The notes under the pieces are model-generated. The model was given only the letters and a program-made list of their open reading frames with translations. It searched no databases and was not told the DNA's origin. Positions 47,292 through 56,011 of a stretch of 64,000 nucleotides of DNA are shown piece by piece. The number at the start of each line of letters is the position of its first letter. Positions within the stretch are counted from its first letter, which is position 1. The translations under genes were made by a program, and so were the position numbers. Source of the DNA: an uncultured Pelagibacteraceae bacterium (GTDB lineage: Bacteria; Pseudomonadota; Alphaproteobacteria; Pelagibacterales; Pelagibacteraceae); the NCBI GenBank assembly GCA_902528375.1, contig CABZSS010000001.1, positions 62,001-126,000 on the forward strand, in the 5' to 3' direction.

Positions 47292-47903
47292 TTAATTTAA
47301 AATATTAATAATACTTTTTTTAATAGTTTCACTTACTTTGATGGTCCCTTCTTTATTTGGATGAATTCCATCTTTTTGATTTAAGCTTGGATTAAGTGCT
47401 ACTCCTTCAAGAAGAAATGGGATTAAGGTTAAATTATATTTTTTTGATAATTTCGGATAAATATCATCAAACTCTTTTTTATATTTTTTTCCATGAGTGT
47501 TTGGTGCAACCATCCCAGCTAAAATAATTTTAATTTTTTTATTGTTAGCAATATTTATTATTTGTTCTAAATTTTTTTTTGTTTCGTCTGGCTGAATTCC
47601 CCTGAGCATATCATTAGCTCCTAATCCTAAAATGATTAAATCTATTCCTGGTTCTGATAAGCTCCAATCAACTCTATTCAATCCACCTGATGTCGTGCTT
47701 CCAGAAACACTTCCATTAATAACTTTAATATTTAAACCAGCTTCCTTAAGATTATTTTCTAAAACTATTGATAAATGATGTTCTTTAGGTAATCCATATC
47801 CAGCCATCAAACTATCGCCGAATAAAACTACCTTTTCTATTGCACTTGCGTTTATGTGCACTAGAAAGATTATCAAAATTTTTATAAATATAGTTTTATT
47901 CAT
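47292..47903 (-). CDS. tesA: SGNH/GDSL arylesterase / acyl-CoA thioesterase I family (TesA-like), signal peptide
   Basis: ORF trimmed to MNKTIFIKILIIFLVHINASA; VVLFGDSLMAGYGL, VINGSVSGSTTSGGLNRVDW, LGLGANDMLRG, DGIHPNKEG motifs. Confidence 0.88.
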   Translation of the reverse strand: MNKTIFIKILIIFLVHINASAIEKVVLFGDSLMAGYGLPKEHHLSIVLENNLKEAGLNIKVINGSVSGSTTSGGLNRVDWSLSEPGIDLIILGLGANDMLRGIQPDETKKNLEQIINIANNKKIKIILAGMVAPNTHGKKYKKEFDDIYPKLSKKYNLTLIPFLLEGVALNPSLNQKDGIHPNKEGTIKVSETIKKSIINILN

Positions 47904-48567
47904 GAGTACTCTTCTTAAATTAAAAAAAATAAATCTCAAATACCAAACTGGTAAAGATAATATCAATGTTTTAAAGAATATTGATTTAAATATTAAGAAA
48001 AAAGAGACTGTTTCTGTTGTTGGGGAAAGTGGCTCAGGGAAAACAAGTTTAATCATGTTAATTGGGGGGTTGGAGAAACCTAACTCTGGTAAAATAATTT
48101 TCCAAGATCAGGAAATTACAGGCCTTAGTGAAGATGAGGTATCTGAGATCAGAAAGAAAAATATTGGAATAATTTTTCAGTCGTTTTATTTAATTCCTAA
48201 TTACACAGCGGTTGAAAATGTTGCGCTTACACTTGAGCTCAATAATTTTAAAAACCCAGAAAAAGAAGCAAAAATTTTATTAAATCGTTTTGGTTTGAAG
48301 CATCGTTTTAATAATCTACCAAGTCAATTATCAGGTGGTGAACAACAAAGGGTTGCTATCGCTAGAGCAATTGCGATGAAACCAGAATTAATTTTAGCTG
48401 ATGAGCCAACTGGAAACTTAGATACTGAAAATTCTATCATGATTGCAAATATTTTATTTAAGTATGTAAAAGAAGAAGGCTCTTCTTTAATCATGGTAAC
48501 TCATGACACTAAACTTGCTGATAAAGCTAAAAGAAAAATAAAAATTAAAGATGGAAAAATTAAATAA
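47902..48567 (+). CDS. ybbA: ABC transporter ATP-binding protein, YbbA/LolD-like
   Basis: ORF trimmed to MSTLLKLKKINLKYQTG; Walker A GESGSGKTS, LSGGEQQRVAIARA, ADEPTGNLD. Confidence 0.9.
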   Translation: MSTLLKLKKINLKYQTGKDNINVLKNIDLNIKKKETVSVVGESGSGKTSLIMLIGGLEKPNSGKIIFQDQEITGLSEDEVSEIRKKNIGIIFQSFYLIPNYTAVENVALTLELNNFKNPEKEAKILLNRFGLKHRFNNLPSQLSGGEQQRVAIARAIAMKPELILADEPTGNLDTENSIMIANILFKYVKEEGSSLIMVTHDTKLADKAKRKIKIKDGKIK

Positions 48568-51085
48568 CACTTCAGAATTTAGTTTGATTTTAAAATATGC
48601 TTTAAAAGACTTAAGCAGAAATTATCATAAAATATCTAGTATCATTGTTACGCTATTTATAAGTCTTTTTATATTAAGTGCTATTTTCACAATTGAAGAT
48701 AGTCTTAAAAAAGAACTAAATGATAATGCTAAAGCACTTTTGGGTGGAGATTTAGAGATTGATTACAATCGTAATCCAGGAAATTTAAATTTAGTTAATC
48801 AAGTAAAAGAATTTGCAACTGTTTCTCAAATGATTGAGTTCAGTACTATGCTTTCAACAACAGGAAGAAAAAAGAATAAATCATTATTTACTAGAATTAA
48901 AACTGTAGATGAAAAATATCCTTTATATGGAAATGTTGTTTATGAGCCAATTGGTGCTTATGAAAGAATGCAAAATGAACCTTACTCTATCCTTATCAAT
49001 GAAAGTTTATCAAAAACCCTTAATGTAAAAATTAATGAAAAGGTAAAAGTTCAAGATCAAAACTTTACAGTAATTGGAATTATTAAATCAGTACCAGATG
49101 TTAGTGGATTTGTTGCATTTGGAGATTGGGCTTTAGCAGGAAAACAAACTTTAGAAATTTTAAAACTAAATGGAATTGGAAGCTTTTTAAACTATGAATA
49201 CAAAGTAAAATTTAAGGAAAAAGATAAACCTGAAGAGATCGAACAACGAATTGAAGAAATTTTTAAAGATGATCAAAAAGTAAAGCTTAGATATCCTGAA
49301 AATTCTGCAAGTGGAATAAAGAGAATTATCAATAATTTTTCTCAATTTTTATCTCTTGTATCAATCAGTGCAATGTTAATTGCAGGCATTGGTATCGCAA
49401 ATACTCTGCTTTCTTTTATCAATCAAAACAACATGTCTATTGCTGTAAGAAAGGCGGTTGGCTTTTATTCAGGCAATATTAAAACATTATATTACCTTCA
49501 GTTATTTATACTTTTATTCATCATCACTGTTGCTGCTTATGGATCGAGTTTTTTAATTGTACCAATAGTAGATAAATATCTATCTGATGGATTGGGATTG
49601 AATGTTTATCCGTTGTTTTCATTACTTAATTTTTTAAAAATATTTTTAGTTGGTTTGTTAGTTCTTGTAATTTTTTCTATTCCAACAATCAGCTCTATAG
49701 ATCAAGTAAAAGCCTCTAATTTATTTAGAAACGTATTTCAAAACCTTCAATTTTATTATTCTAAAAGATCAGTTGTTCTAAGCTTTGTTTTATTATCTAT
49801 CTTAATTTTATTATTCACCATTGGATCTGAACAACCTTCTTATAGCTTGGGTTACTTTGCTGCTTTTTTTGTTTGTTTAATTGTTTTTTTCTTACTTTCA
49901 AAATTAATCATTTTTTTTCTTAAGAAATTCAAATCAAGTACAATAATTTCTTTAAAAGTTTCAATTAAAAATATTACTCAGACAAAAAGTATAACTCCTA
50001 TAACAGTTATGTCTCTTGGCTTAGGGGTTACTTTGTTATTAACTTTAGCTTTAGTTGGTACAAATTTTCAAAGGGAAATTGCTAAATCTATTCCTGATAT
50101 TGCACCTGATTATTTCTTTGTTGGTATTCAAAAAGGAGAAAGAGAAAAATTTGAACAAGGTATTTTAAATATGGATCCAAATGCATCTATTGAAATTGTA
50201 CCAATGGTTTCATCTGGTATTGTAAAAATTAATGGTATTGATCCTAATACTTATATTAAACCAGATAATGACAGTTACTGGGTTATTGGAAGTGAACGAA
50301 GATCCTCGTGGGTAGAAAATGTGCCTGAAGATAACTCAATTTTAGAGGGCGAATGGTGGGATTTATTAAATCCAGATCAACTTCAAATATCTTTAGATGC
50401 AAAAGTTGCTAAGGATTTTAACGTCCTGTTAGGTGATATCTTTACTTTAAATGTTTATGGACGTGAAATTGAAGGGAAAGTAGTAAATTTTAGAGAAGTT
50501 GATTATCGAGATTTAAGCATCAACTTTGCAATGTTATTTAACCCTCAATTTGCAAAAAATATTCCACATGAGTATTTGGCTACTGCAAAATTTAATTCAA
50601 ATAAATTTGATGAAACTGAAATGCTTGAAATCATGCCAAGTTTATCAATGATTAAAATTGCAGATTATTTATCAAAAGTTAAAGCTGTTTTAAATAAGGT
50701 ATTTATTGCGGTTACATTAATTTCAGCGATTACCATTGTTATAGGCTTAATCGTAATTTCAAGTGCAATTATGGTTCAGGGAAAAGTAAAAGAATATCAA
50801 AATTTGGTTTTCAAAATTTTAGGTTTTTCAAAAAAACAAATTATTTTTTCATCTTTAATTGAATTCATCATTGTCTTTAAATCTGTAATTTTAATTGCAG
50901 TATTCTTTGCTGTGATTGGTTCAAAATTTATTATGGAAAATATTTTTGAATTAGTGTGGATGTTTGACTTTAAGATTTTAATTTATTTAGGACTTTCAAT
51001 TGGTTTTATTACCTTAGTTTTAATATTATTAACTAACTTAAAATATCTAAATCCTAAAGTTTATCCTCTAATAAGAAATCAATAA
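48551..51085 (+). CDS. ybbP: ABC transporter permease, YbbP/FtsX-like (two FtsX domains)
   Basis: ORF; N-terminal LLGGDLEIDYNR, two FtsX-like TM blocks, directly downstream of ybbA. Confidence 0.85.
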   Translation: MEKLNNTSEFSLILKYALKDLSRNYHKISSIIVTLFISLFILSAIFTIEDSLKKELNDNAKALLGGDLEIDYNRNPGNLNLVNQVKEFATVSQMIEFSTMLSTTGRKKNKSLFTRIKTVDEKYPLYGNVVYEPIGAYERMQNEPYSILINESLSKTLNVKINEKVKVQDQNFTVIGIIKSVPDVSGFVAFGDWALAGKQTLEILKLNGIGSFLNYEYKVKFKEKDKPEEIEQRIEEIFKDDQKVKLRYPENSASGIKRIINNFSQFLSLVSISAMLIAGIGIANTLLSFINQNNMSIAVRKAVGFYSGNIKTLYYLQLFILLFIITVAAYGSSFLIVPIVDKYLSDGLGLNVYPLFSLLNFLKIFLVGLLVLVIFSIPTISSIDQVKASNLFRNVFQNLQFYYSKRSVVLSFVLLSILILLFTIGSEQPSYSLGYFAAFFVCLIVFFLLSKLIIFFLKKFKSSTIISLKVSIKNITQTKSITPITVMSLGLGVTLLLTLALVGTNFQREIAKSIPDIAPDYFFVGIQKGEREKFEQGILNMDPNASIEIVPMVSSGIVKINGIDPNTYIKPDNDSYWVIGSERRSSWVENVPEDNSILEGEWWDLLNPDQLQISLDAKVAKDFNVLLGDIFTLNVYGREIEGKVVNFREVDYRDLSINFAMLFNPQFAKNIPHEYLATAKFNSNKFDETEMLEIMPSLSMIKIADYLSKVKAVLNKVFIAVTLISAITIVIGLIVISSAIMVQGKVKEYQNLVFKILGFSKKQIIFSSLIEFIIVFKSVILIAVFFAVIGSKFIMENIFELVWMFDFKILIYLGLSIGFITLVLILLTNLKYLNPKVYPLIRNQ

Positions 51086-51126
51086 TAAAAATTTTTAAAT
51101 TTCTAGATTAAACTCCCACACCGACA

Positions 51127-51142
51127 AGAAACCGACAGATTA
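51127..51142 (+). repeat. AGAAACCGACAGATTA direct repeat, right copy
   Basis: Identical to 47263-47278; preceded by a second partial unit ACCGACAAGA. Confidence 0.85.
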
Positions 51143-51262
51143 GTCACAAATGGTCTACAACAAGGTACAAAGTTACAAATACGAGAATTACCTTTTAATA
51201 ACCAAATCTTTTAAGTGTTGATTTAATTGACTTTTAACATTAAAAACTTCGTTAATACAAAT

Positions 51263-51338
51263 GCCCTTGTAGCTCAGCTGGTAGAGCAATTGATTTGTAA
51301 TCAATAGGTCCGCGGTTCGAGTCCGTGCGGGGGCACCA
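51263..51338 (+). tRNA. tRNA-Thr(TGT)
   Basis: Complete cloverleaf GCCCTTG...TTTGTAA...GGTTCGAGTCC...CGGGGGCACCA. Confidence 0.96.
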
Positions 51339-51345
51339 TATTATT

Positions 51346-52821
51346 ATGCACACTAATAAAATAATTAAATTTTTTTTAATTATTAATCTTATAATTTTTA
51401 TTACAGGTTATATCATTGGATTTAATAAATCATTTTGGATTGATGAAGTTGTATCTATTAATTATGCTTTAAAAATTCCATCTTTAAGTTTAAAAGAAAT
51501 CTTCACTCAAGATATACATTCACCATTTTTTTATTTTCTATTGTTTTTAGGAGAAAATATTTTAGGATCTATTTCAAAAAATGGAAATTTTGATCTCAAT
51601 TTTTTAAGACTTATTAATATTTTTGGATTTATACCAATTTATTATTCTTACCTGTTAATTAAAAAAAAAAAAAACACAGCAAATTTAAATATAAGTATTT
51701 TTTTTCTTTTACTTATTTCTAGCAATTATTTTTTTCATTATATTTTAGATTTAAGAATGTATTTTTTATTACTTAGTTTTTCATTATTAATAAATGTTAT
51801 AAATTTGATTAATACAGTTGAAAATGAAAACAAAATTGCCTTTTTAATATCTTCGATTTTACTTTCTATGCTTCATGTCTATGGCCTAGTTATATCAATG
51901 AGTATATTGTTTTTTAGATTTATCAAAAATATTTACTTTAAAGATAAAAGAAAGCTAATTTTAAATTTAACTTTTATAATTTTACTTTTAATTATTTTTA
52001 TAATTTTTTACTTTCCATCTCTTTTTAATGAAGAAAATAAATTAAATATTGGATGGATTAAAAATAATTTATGGTATTACAGAATCTTTATAGAATATAC
52101 CATTGCAACTTTAGTTCTTATTTTTGGAATTATTATTTTATTATCTTGGATTTATAAGAAAGAAATAGTCAAAAAACAAAACATTAGTAAGTTTTTTAAA
52201 AGCGATTTTTTTTATGAAACAGTTGTTTTAGCTTTGCCTGCAGTCATTTTAATGTGTGTAGTTTTAGCTATTTCTTTTCTACTTTTTCCAATTGTTCACT
52301 ACAGATCATTAATTGTAATTTTTCCAAATTTAGTTTTATATGCATCAATTTTATCTGTGCTTTTAATAAATATAAGAAAATATAAAATATTTTTTATTTT
52401 TTTTTTGATTTTCCTAACTTTTATTAATTGCAATTTTTATTTTAAAAATATGATTAATACTCATGAAAATATTGAATGGGTAGTGAAAAAAACGTTTACT
52501 AAAAATTGTAAGAATATTCCTGTATATTTTAATGACAATACAAAAGATAATTTAATTCCTTTGCTGAAAGATATTGTTTTGTTGTATTCAAAAAATAATA
52601 GACCAATCTTACTTATGTCTGAATTAAATATAAGTGAATATGAAAAAGCTTTAAATATTAATGAAAATTGTAAAATATATTTTTTTACTTTTCATTCAAA
52701 AAATTTTGAGAATAACGTTGATTATTTGAATAAAAGGGATTTAACATTAAAAATCATATATGCTCCTAATGTAATGATAAGAAACTTTAGTAAAGCTGGT
52801 GCAATTGCTTTATCCAATTAA
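51346..52821 (+). CDS. GT-C-type multi-TM glycosyltransferase-like protein (start trimmed to MHTNKIIKFF)
   Basis: ORF; NKSFWIDEVVSINYALK DE motif, many TM segments, resembles the 45634-47028 product. Confidence 0.65.
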   Translation: MHTNKIIKFFLIINLIIFITGYIIGFNKSFWIDEVVSINYALKIPSLSLKEIFTQDIHSPFFYFLLFLGENILGSISKNGNFDLNFLRLINIFGFIPIYYSYLLIKKKKNTANLNISIFFLLLISSNYFFHYILDLRMYFLLLSFSLLINVINLINTVENENKIAFLISSILLSMLHVYGLVISMSILFFRFIKNIYFKDKRKLILNLTFIILLLIIFIIFYFPSLFNEENKLNIGWIKNNLWYYRIFIEYTIATLVLIFGIIILLSWIYKKEIVKKQNISKFFKSDFFYETVVLALPAVILMCVVLAISFLLFPIVHYRSLIVIFPNLVLYASILSVLLINIRKYKIFFIFFLIFLTFINCNFYFKNMINTHENIEWVVKKTFTKNCKNIPVYFNDNTKDNLIPLLKDIVLLYSKNNRPILLMSELNISEYEKALNINENCKIYFFTFHSKNFENNVDYLNKRDLTLKIIYAPNVMIRNFSKAGAIALSN

Positions 52822-52850
52822 TTTTTTAAGTTATTTAGTAAAAATTCAAT

Positions 52851-53621
52851 TTAACTTGTTTCTTTTCTTATTTGCTCTAACTTAATTTTTTTTTGCAAGC
52901 TTCTATTGATGTCATAAAGTAAATTAAATTTTAATCTTTTATTTGTTTTAATCTTTATTATCCGAGCATTTCTTACCTCAAAGTTATCAGCAACTGCACT
53001 TATAGGTCTTTTTTTAACATTAAGGTTTTTAATTGTAATTGTTGAGTTATCGCTAACAATTTTTCCTTTCCATCTTCTTGGTCTAAAGGGGCTTATGGGA
53101 GAAATTGAGAGTTTATTTGAATTTAAATTAAGAATAGGTCCATGTACAGATAAGTTATAAGCTGTACTTCCTGCTGGTGTAGATACTAAAACTCCATCAG
53201 ATATAAGGTCTTTAATTATTTTTTTTTTTCCAGAAATGATTTGAATGGATGCGGCTTGCTTACTTTGTCTAAGTATCGAGACTTCATTAATTGCAATTCC
53301 CTTTTTAATATTTCCTTTTTTTGTTTTCACAGTCATGCTTAAAGGAGATATCTTTATCTTTTTTGCATATAAAATTTTTTTATGTGTTTTTTTTTTACTA
53401 AATTTATTCATTAGAAATCCATAATTTCCAGAATTTATCCCATAAAAAGGTTTATTAAATTTATAATATTTTTTTAAGGTTTGAAGCATGAAACCATCTC
53501 CACCGATAACTACTATTAATGAAGATTTTTTTATGGAGTTAACAGGAATTTTGCTTAATAAAAAATTTTTAATTTTTAGTGATTTGTTATTTATATCACT
53601 AATTATATGTGCGTATTTCAT
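52851..53621 (-). CDS. nadK: NAD kinase
   Basis: ORF; VVIGGDGFMLQTL, GINSGNYGFLMN, GVLVSTPAGSTAYNLSVHGPI. Confidence 0.92.
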   Translation of the reverse strand: MKYAHIISDINNKSLKIKNFLLSKIPVNSIKKSSLIVVIGGDGFMLQTLKKYYKFNKPFYGINSGNYGFLMNKFSKKKTHKKILYAKKIKISPLSMTVKTKKGNIKKGIAINEVSILRQSKQAASIQIISGKKKIIKDLISDGVLVSTPAGSTAYNLSVHGPILNLNSNKLSISPISPFRPRRWKGKIVSDNSTITIKNLNVKKRPISAVADNFEVRNARIIKIKTNKRLKFNLLYDINRSLQKKIKLEQIRKETS

Positions 53622-53679
53622 TTATATAAAGGCATTCCGATAAATATTTTTTTTTTAAACATTAGTTACTTTCTATTTA

Positions 53680-53765
53680 TGGTGCCCTCGGCCAGACTCG
53701 AACTGGCACTCCCAAAAGGGCAAGGATTTTAAGTCCTTTGTGTCTACCAATTTCACCACGAGGGC
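53680..53765 (-). tRNA. tRNA-Leu(TAA)
   Basis: Minus-strand class II tRNA GCCCTCG...ACTTAAAAT...GTTCGAGTC...CGAGGGCACCA. Confidence 0.96.
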
Positions 53766-53839
53766 ATCTGTTATTTTCATTTATGTTTATGCCAATATTT
53801 ATAATTGAACAAGATAAATAAGTAAAATTTTTTTAATTT

Positions 53840-54151
53840 TCAAAATACAAATATTATAAACCAATACGATGCTAAACCTGATGCAATAGTAATAATTACA
53901 TTTCTTGAAAAAAATCCAATAATTATTGCTGTAAGAGCACCATAAATTTTGGGATCTGTGATAGCCACTAATGTTCCATAATCATTTAACAGGACGCCAG
54001 GGAAGATTATAGATGGAAAAACAACAGAGGGGACATAATTTAAAATTTTTCTAAAATTTTCATTAAAAACATCTTTATCTATTAATATAATCATTCCCAT
54101 TCTAGTGAGATAAGTAATAAATCCTGCAATGAATATAGAAGTCCAGGTCAT
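53840..54151 (-). CDS. azlD: AzlD family branched-chain amino acid transport protein
   Basis: ORF; small 3-4 TM protein, TYLTRMGMIIL, VPSVVFPSIIFPGVLL; adjacent to azlC. Confidence 0.8.
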   Translation of the reverse strand: MTWTSIFIAGFITYLTRMGMIILIDKDVFNENFRKILNYVPSVVFPSIIFPGVLLNDYGTLVAITDPKIYGALTAIIIGFFSRNVIITIASGLASYWFIIFVF

Positions 54152-54834
54152 TTTTTAAATTTAAATATTAAATAAGCTGCAAATAAACCAATTAGTGGTG
54201 AGATTAAAATATATGATTTAAAGGGAGCATTATAAAAAAAAGTTGCAGCTAACCCTGAAACTATCATCACAATTAAGTGATCTATTTTTCTAAGTTCATT
54301 AATAATAATTGCTATAAAAGTTAAAGGGATTGCAAATTTTAACCCTAATGCTTCAGGAACAATAGATCCTAAAAATATTCCAATAATTGTAGAAATTTGC
54401 CAACAAAGCCAAAGAGTTATGCCAGAGCCCATCAAATGGTAATGATTAAAGTTTTGCCCTTTGTTTTTTTTAAAATAGATATTTGAAACTGCAAAACCCT
54501 GATCTACTATGAAATAAGAAATAAAAAGTTTTTTTATTAATGATAACTTATTTAAGTATTCAGATAAAACAGCTCCGTATAATAAATGTCTTGAATTTAT
54601 CACTCCAACTGAAGTGATAGCAATAAGGGATGATGCTCCACCTGATAATAATTGTAAAAAAACGATTTGTGAAGCTCCTCCAAATATTATTAATGATGTG
54701 GCATAAGTCATGATTGGATCGAATCCTAACTCAATACCAATTGCTCCAAATATTATACCAAATGGAATAACTGAAAGTAAATGTGGAGCTACATCAAAAA
54801 ATCCTATCTTAAAGATTTGAAATTTTGATAACAT
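54148..54834 (-). CDS. azlC: AzlC family branched-chain amino acid exporter
   Basis: ORF; IPFGIIFGAIGIELGFDP, FGGASQIVFLQLL, NSRHLLYGAVLS. Confidence 0.88.
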   Translation of the reverse strand: MLSKFQIFKIGFFDVAPHLLSVIPFGIIFGAIGIELGFDPIMTYATSLIIFGGASQIVFLQLLSGGASSLIAITSVGVINSRHLLYGAVLSEYLNKLSLIKKLFISYFIVDQGFAVSNIYFKKNKGQNFNHYHLMGSGITLWLCWQISTIIGIFLGSIVPEALGLKFAIPLTFIAIIINELRKIDHLIVMIVSGLAATFFYNAPFKSYILISPLIGLFAAYLIFKFKK

Positions 54835-54835
54835 T

Positions 54836-55237
54836 TTAACCTTTTAAGGCTTCAATTAAAAAATCTGGATCTAAATCACAATCTTTGTAACCTTGCTTAA
54901 TGATATTCAAATATCTTGTGCTTGGGTATTTAAATGGTGTTTTTTTTTCCATTGAGTATGCCATTACATCCCTACCTTCGTGTTTAAAAAATATTTTTTT
55001 GTAGAGAATAGGAAAGTCTTCATATTTATCGAGACAAGATTCATCTTTAACAGTAATTTCATACAATGCTCCTTGCACACTAGACCCTTTTTTATATTCA
55101 ATGTCCGCTACACATAATTCACTTCTAAAAGTTAATCGATAATCTTGAAGAATATATTTTTTTAAATATTTACAGCCAGAACATCTTCTTTTCATCTGTT
55201 CTTGATGAAGGTTGCTACCATAAGCAAAATATAGCAT
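54836..55237 (-). CDS. Gamma-glutamylcyclotransferase-like (AIG2/GGCT fold) protein
   Basis: ORF; LYFAYGSNLHQEQMKRRC, YEITVKDESCLDKYE. Confidence 0.85.
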   Translation of the reverse strand: MLYFAYGSNLHQEQMKRRCSGCKYLKKYILQDYRLTFRSELCVADIEYKKGSSVQGALYEITVKDESCLDKYEDFPILYKKIFFKHEGRDVMAYSMEKKTPFKYPSTRYLNIIKQGYKDCDLDPDFLIEALKG

Positions 55238-55989
55238 TATACCTCTTTTACTATTTGAATTTTTTGTTCAGTAACAAATTTTAAAATTTCATCATTGCAA
55301 TTATCAATCTTAGTTTTATCAGTAGATCTTACAACAATAGAAACACCTAGTTTTCCTGCACGAAAGAAAGGATAGCTTCCAATTTCAACATCTTGATTGT
55401 TATTCTGAACATTGGTTAAAGATTTTGCAATTTCACTTTCAACTGTTCTAAGATTTATTGTGTGACTTAAAATTGGTGCACCACCAGTAATCAAGTGATC
55501 TAAACCCCCTAGCATTGATTTAAGGATAGAAGGTACTCCAGGAAGAGAAAAAACATTTTCAACATAAAATCCTGGTGCGCCACTTGTTGGATTTAATATT
55601 AGTTTAGCAGTCATCGGCATCATAGCCATTTTTTTTCTACCTTCACTAAATTCGCTGGGTTTATAATATTTTTCTAATATTGAAAAAGCCTCTTTATGAT
55701 AACCGTATTCTATATTGAATGCTTTTGAAACTGACTCAGCAGTTATGTCATCGTGTGTTGGGCCTATTCCACCTGTTGTAAAAACATATGTGAACTTATT
55801 TTTAAAAGTATTTAAAGTTTCGATAATAACTTTTTTACTATCAGGAATTATTCTTACTTCCTTTACTTGCACACCCAAGGAATTCAACCACAATGATAAA
55901 GTGCTAGTGTTGATATCTTTAGTTCTTCCTGAAAGAACCTCATTTCCAATTATGATTATGCCTGCATTTATTTCTTTTTTATTTTCCAT
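55237..55989 (-). CDS. CinA N-terminal / MoaB-type molybdopterin-binding domain protein (start trimmed)
   Basis: ORF; INAGIIIIGNEVLSGRTKDINT, TTGGIGPTHDDITAESVSKAF. Confidence 0.88.
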   Translation of the reverse strand: MENKKEINAGIIIIGNEVLSGRTKDINTSTLSLWLNSLGVQVKEVRIIPDSKKVIIETLNTFKNKFTYVFTTGGIGPTHDDITAESVSKAFNIEYGYHKEAFSILEKYYKPSEFSEGRKKMAMMPMTAKLILNPTSGAPGFYVENVFSLPGVPSILKSMLGGLDHLITGGAPILSHTINLRTVESEIAKSLTNVQNNNQDVEIGSYPFFRAGKLGVSIVVRSTDKTKIDNCNDEILKFVTEQKIQIVKEV

Positions 55990-56011
55990 ATACAAATATA
56001 AATTAATAAAT

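Larger units (their letters stand above)
47116..51304. mobile_element. Putative small genomic island bounded by tRNA-Thr 5'-half direct repeats (no integrase seen)
   Basis: 45-bp perfect direct repeats 47116-47160 and 51260-51304; intact tRNA only at the right; inner 16-bp repeat AGAAACCGACAGATTA near each end. Confidence 0.5.

Noticed and set aside
47904-48056. N-terminal extension of the tesA ORF to 48056
   Set aside because: Overlaps ybbA by ~150 nt and lacks family similarity; the MNKTIFIKILIIFLVHINASA signal peptide start fits better.
47263-51142. 16-bp repeat as a CRISPR repeat
   Set aside because: Only two copies 3.9 kb apart, no regular spacing, no cas genes.
51325-51345. GT-C ORF start at 51325
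   Set aside because: Lies inside mature tRNA-Thr; start at 51346 is more plausible.
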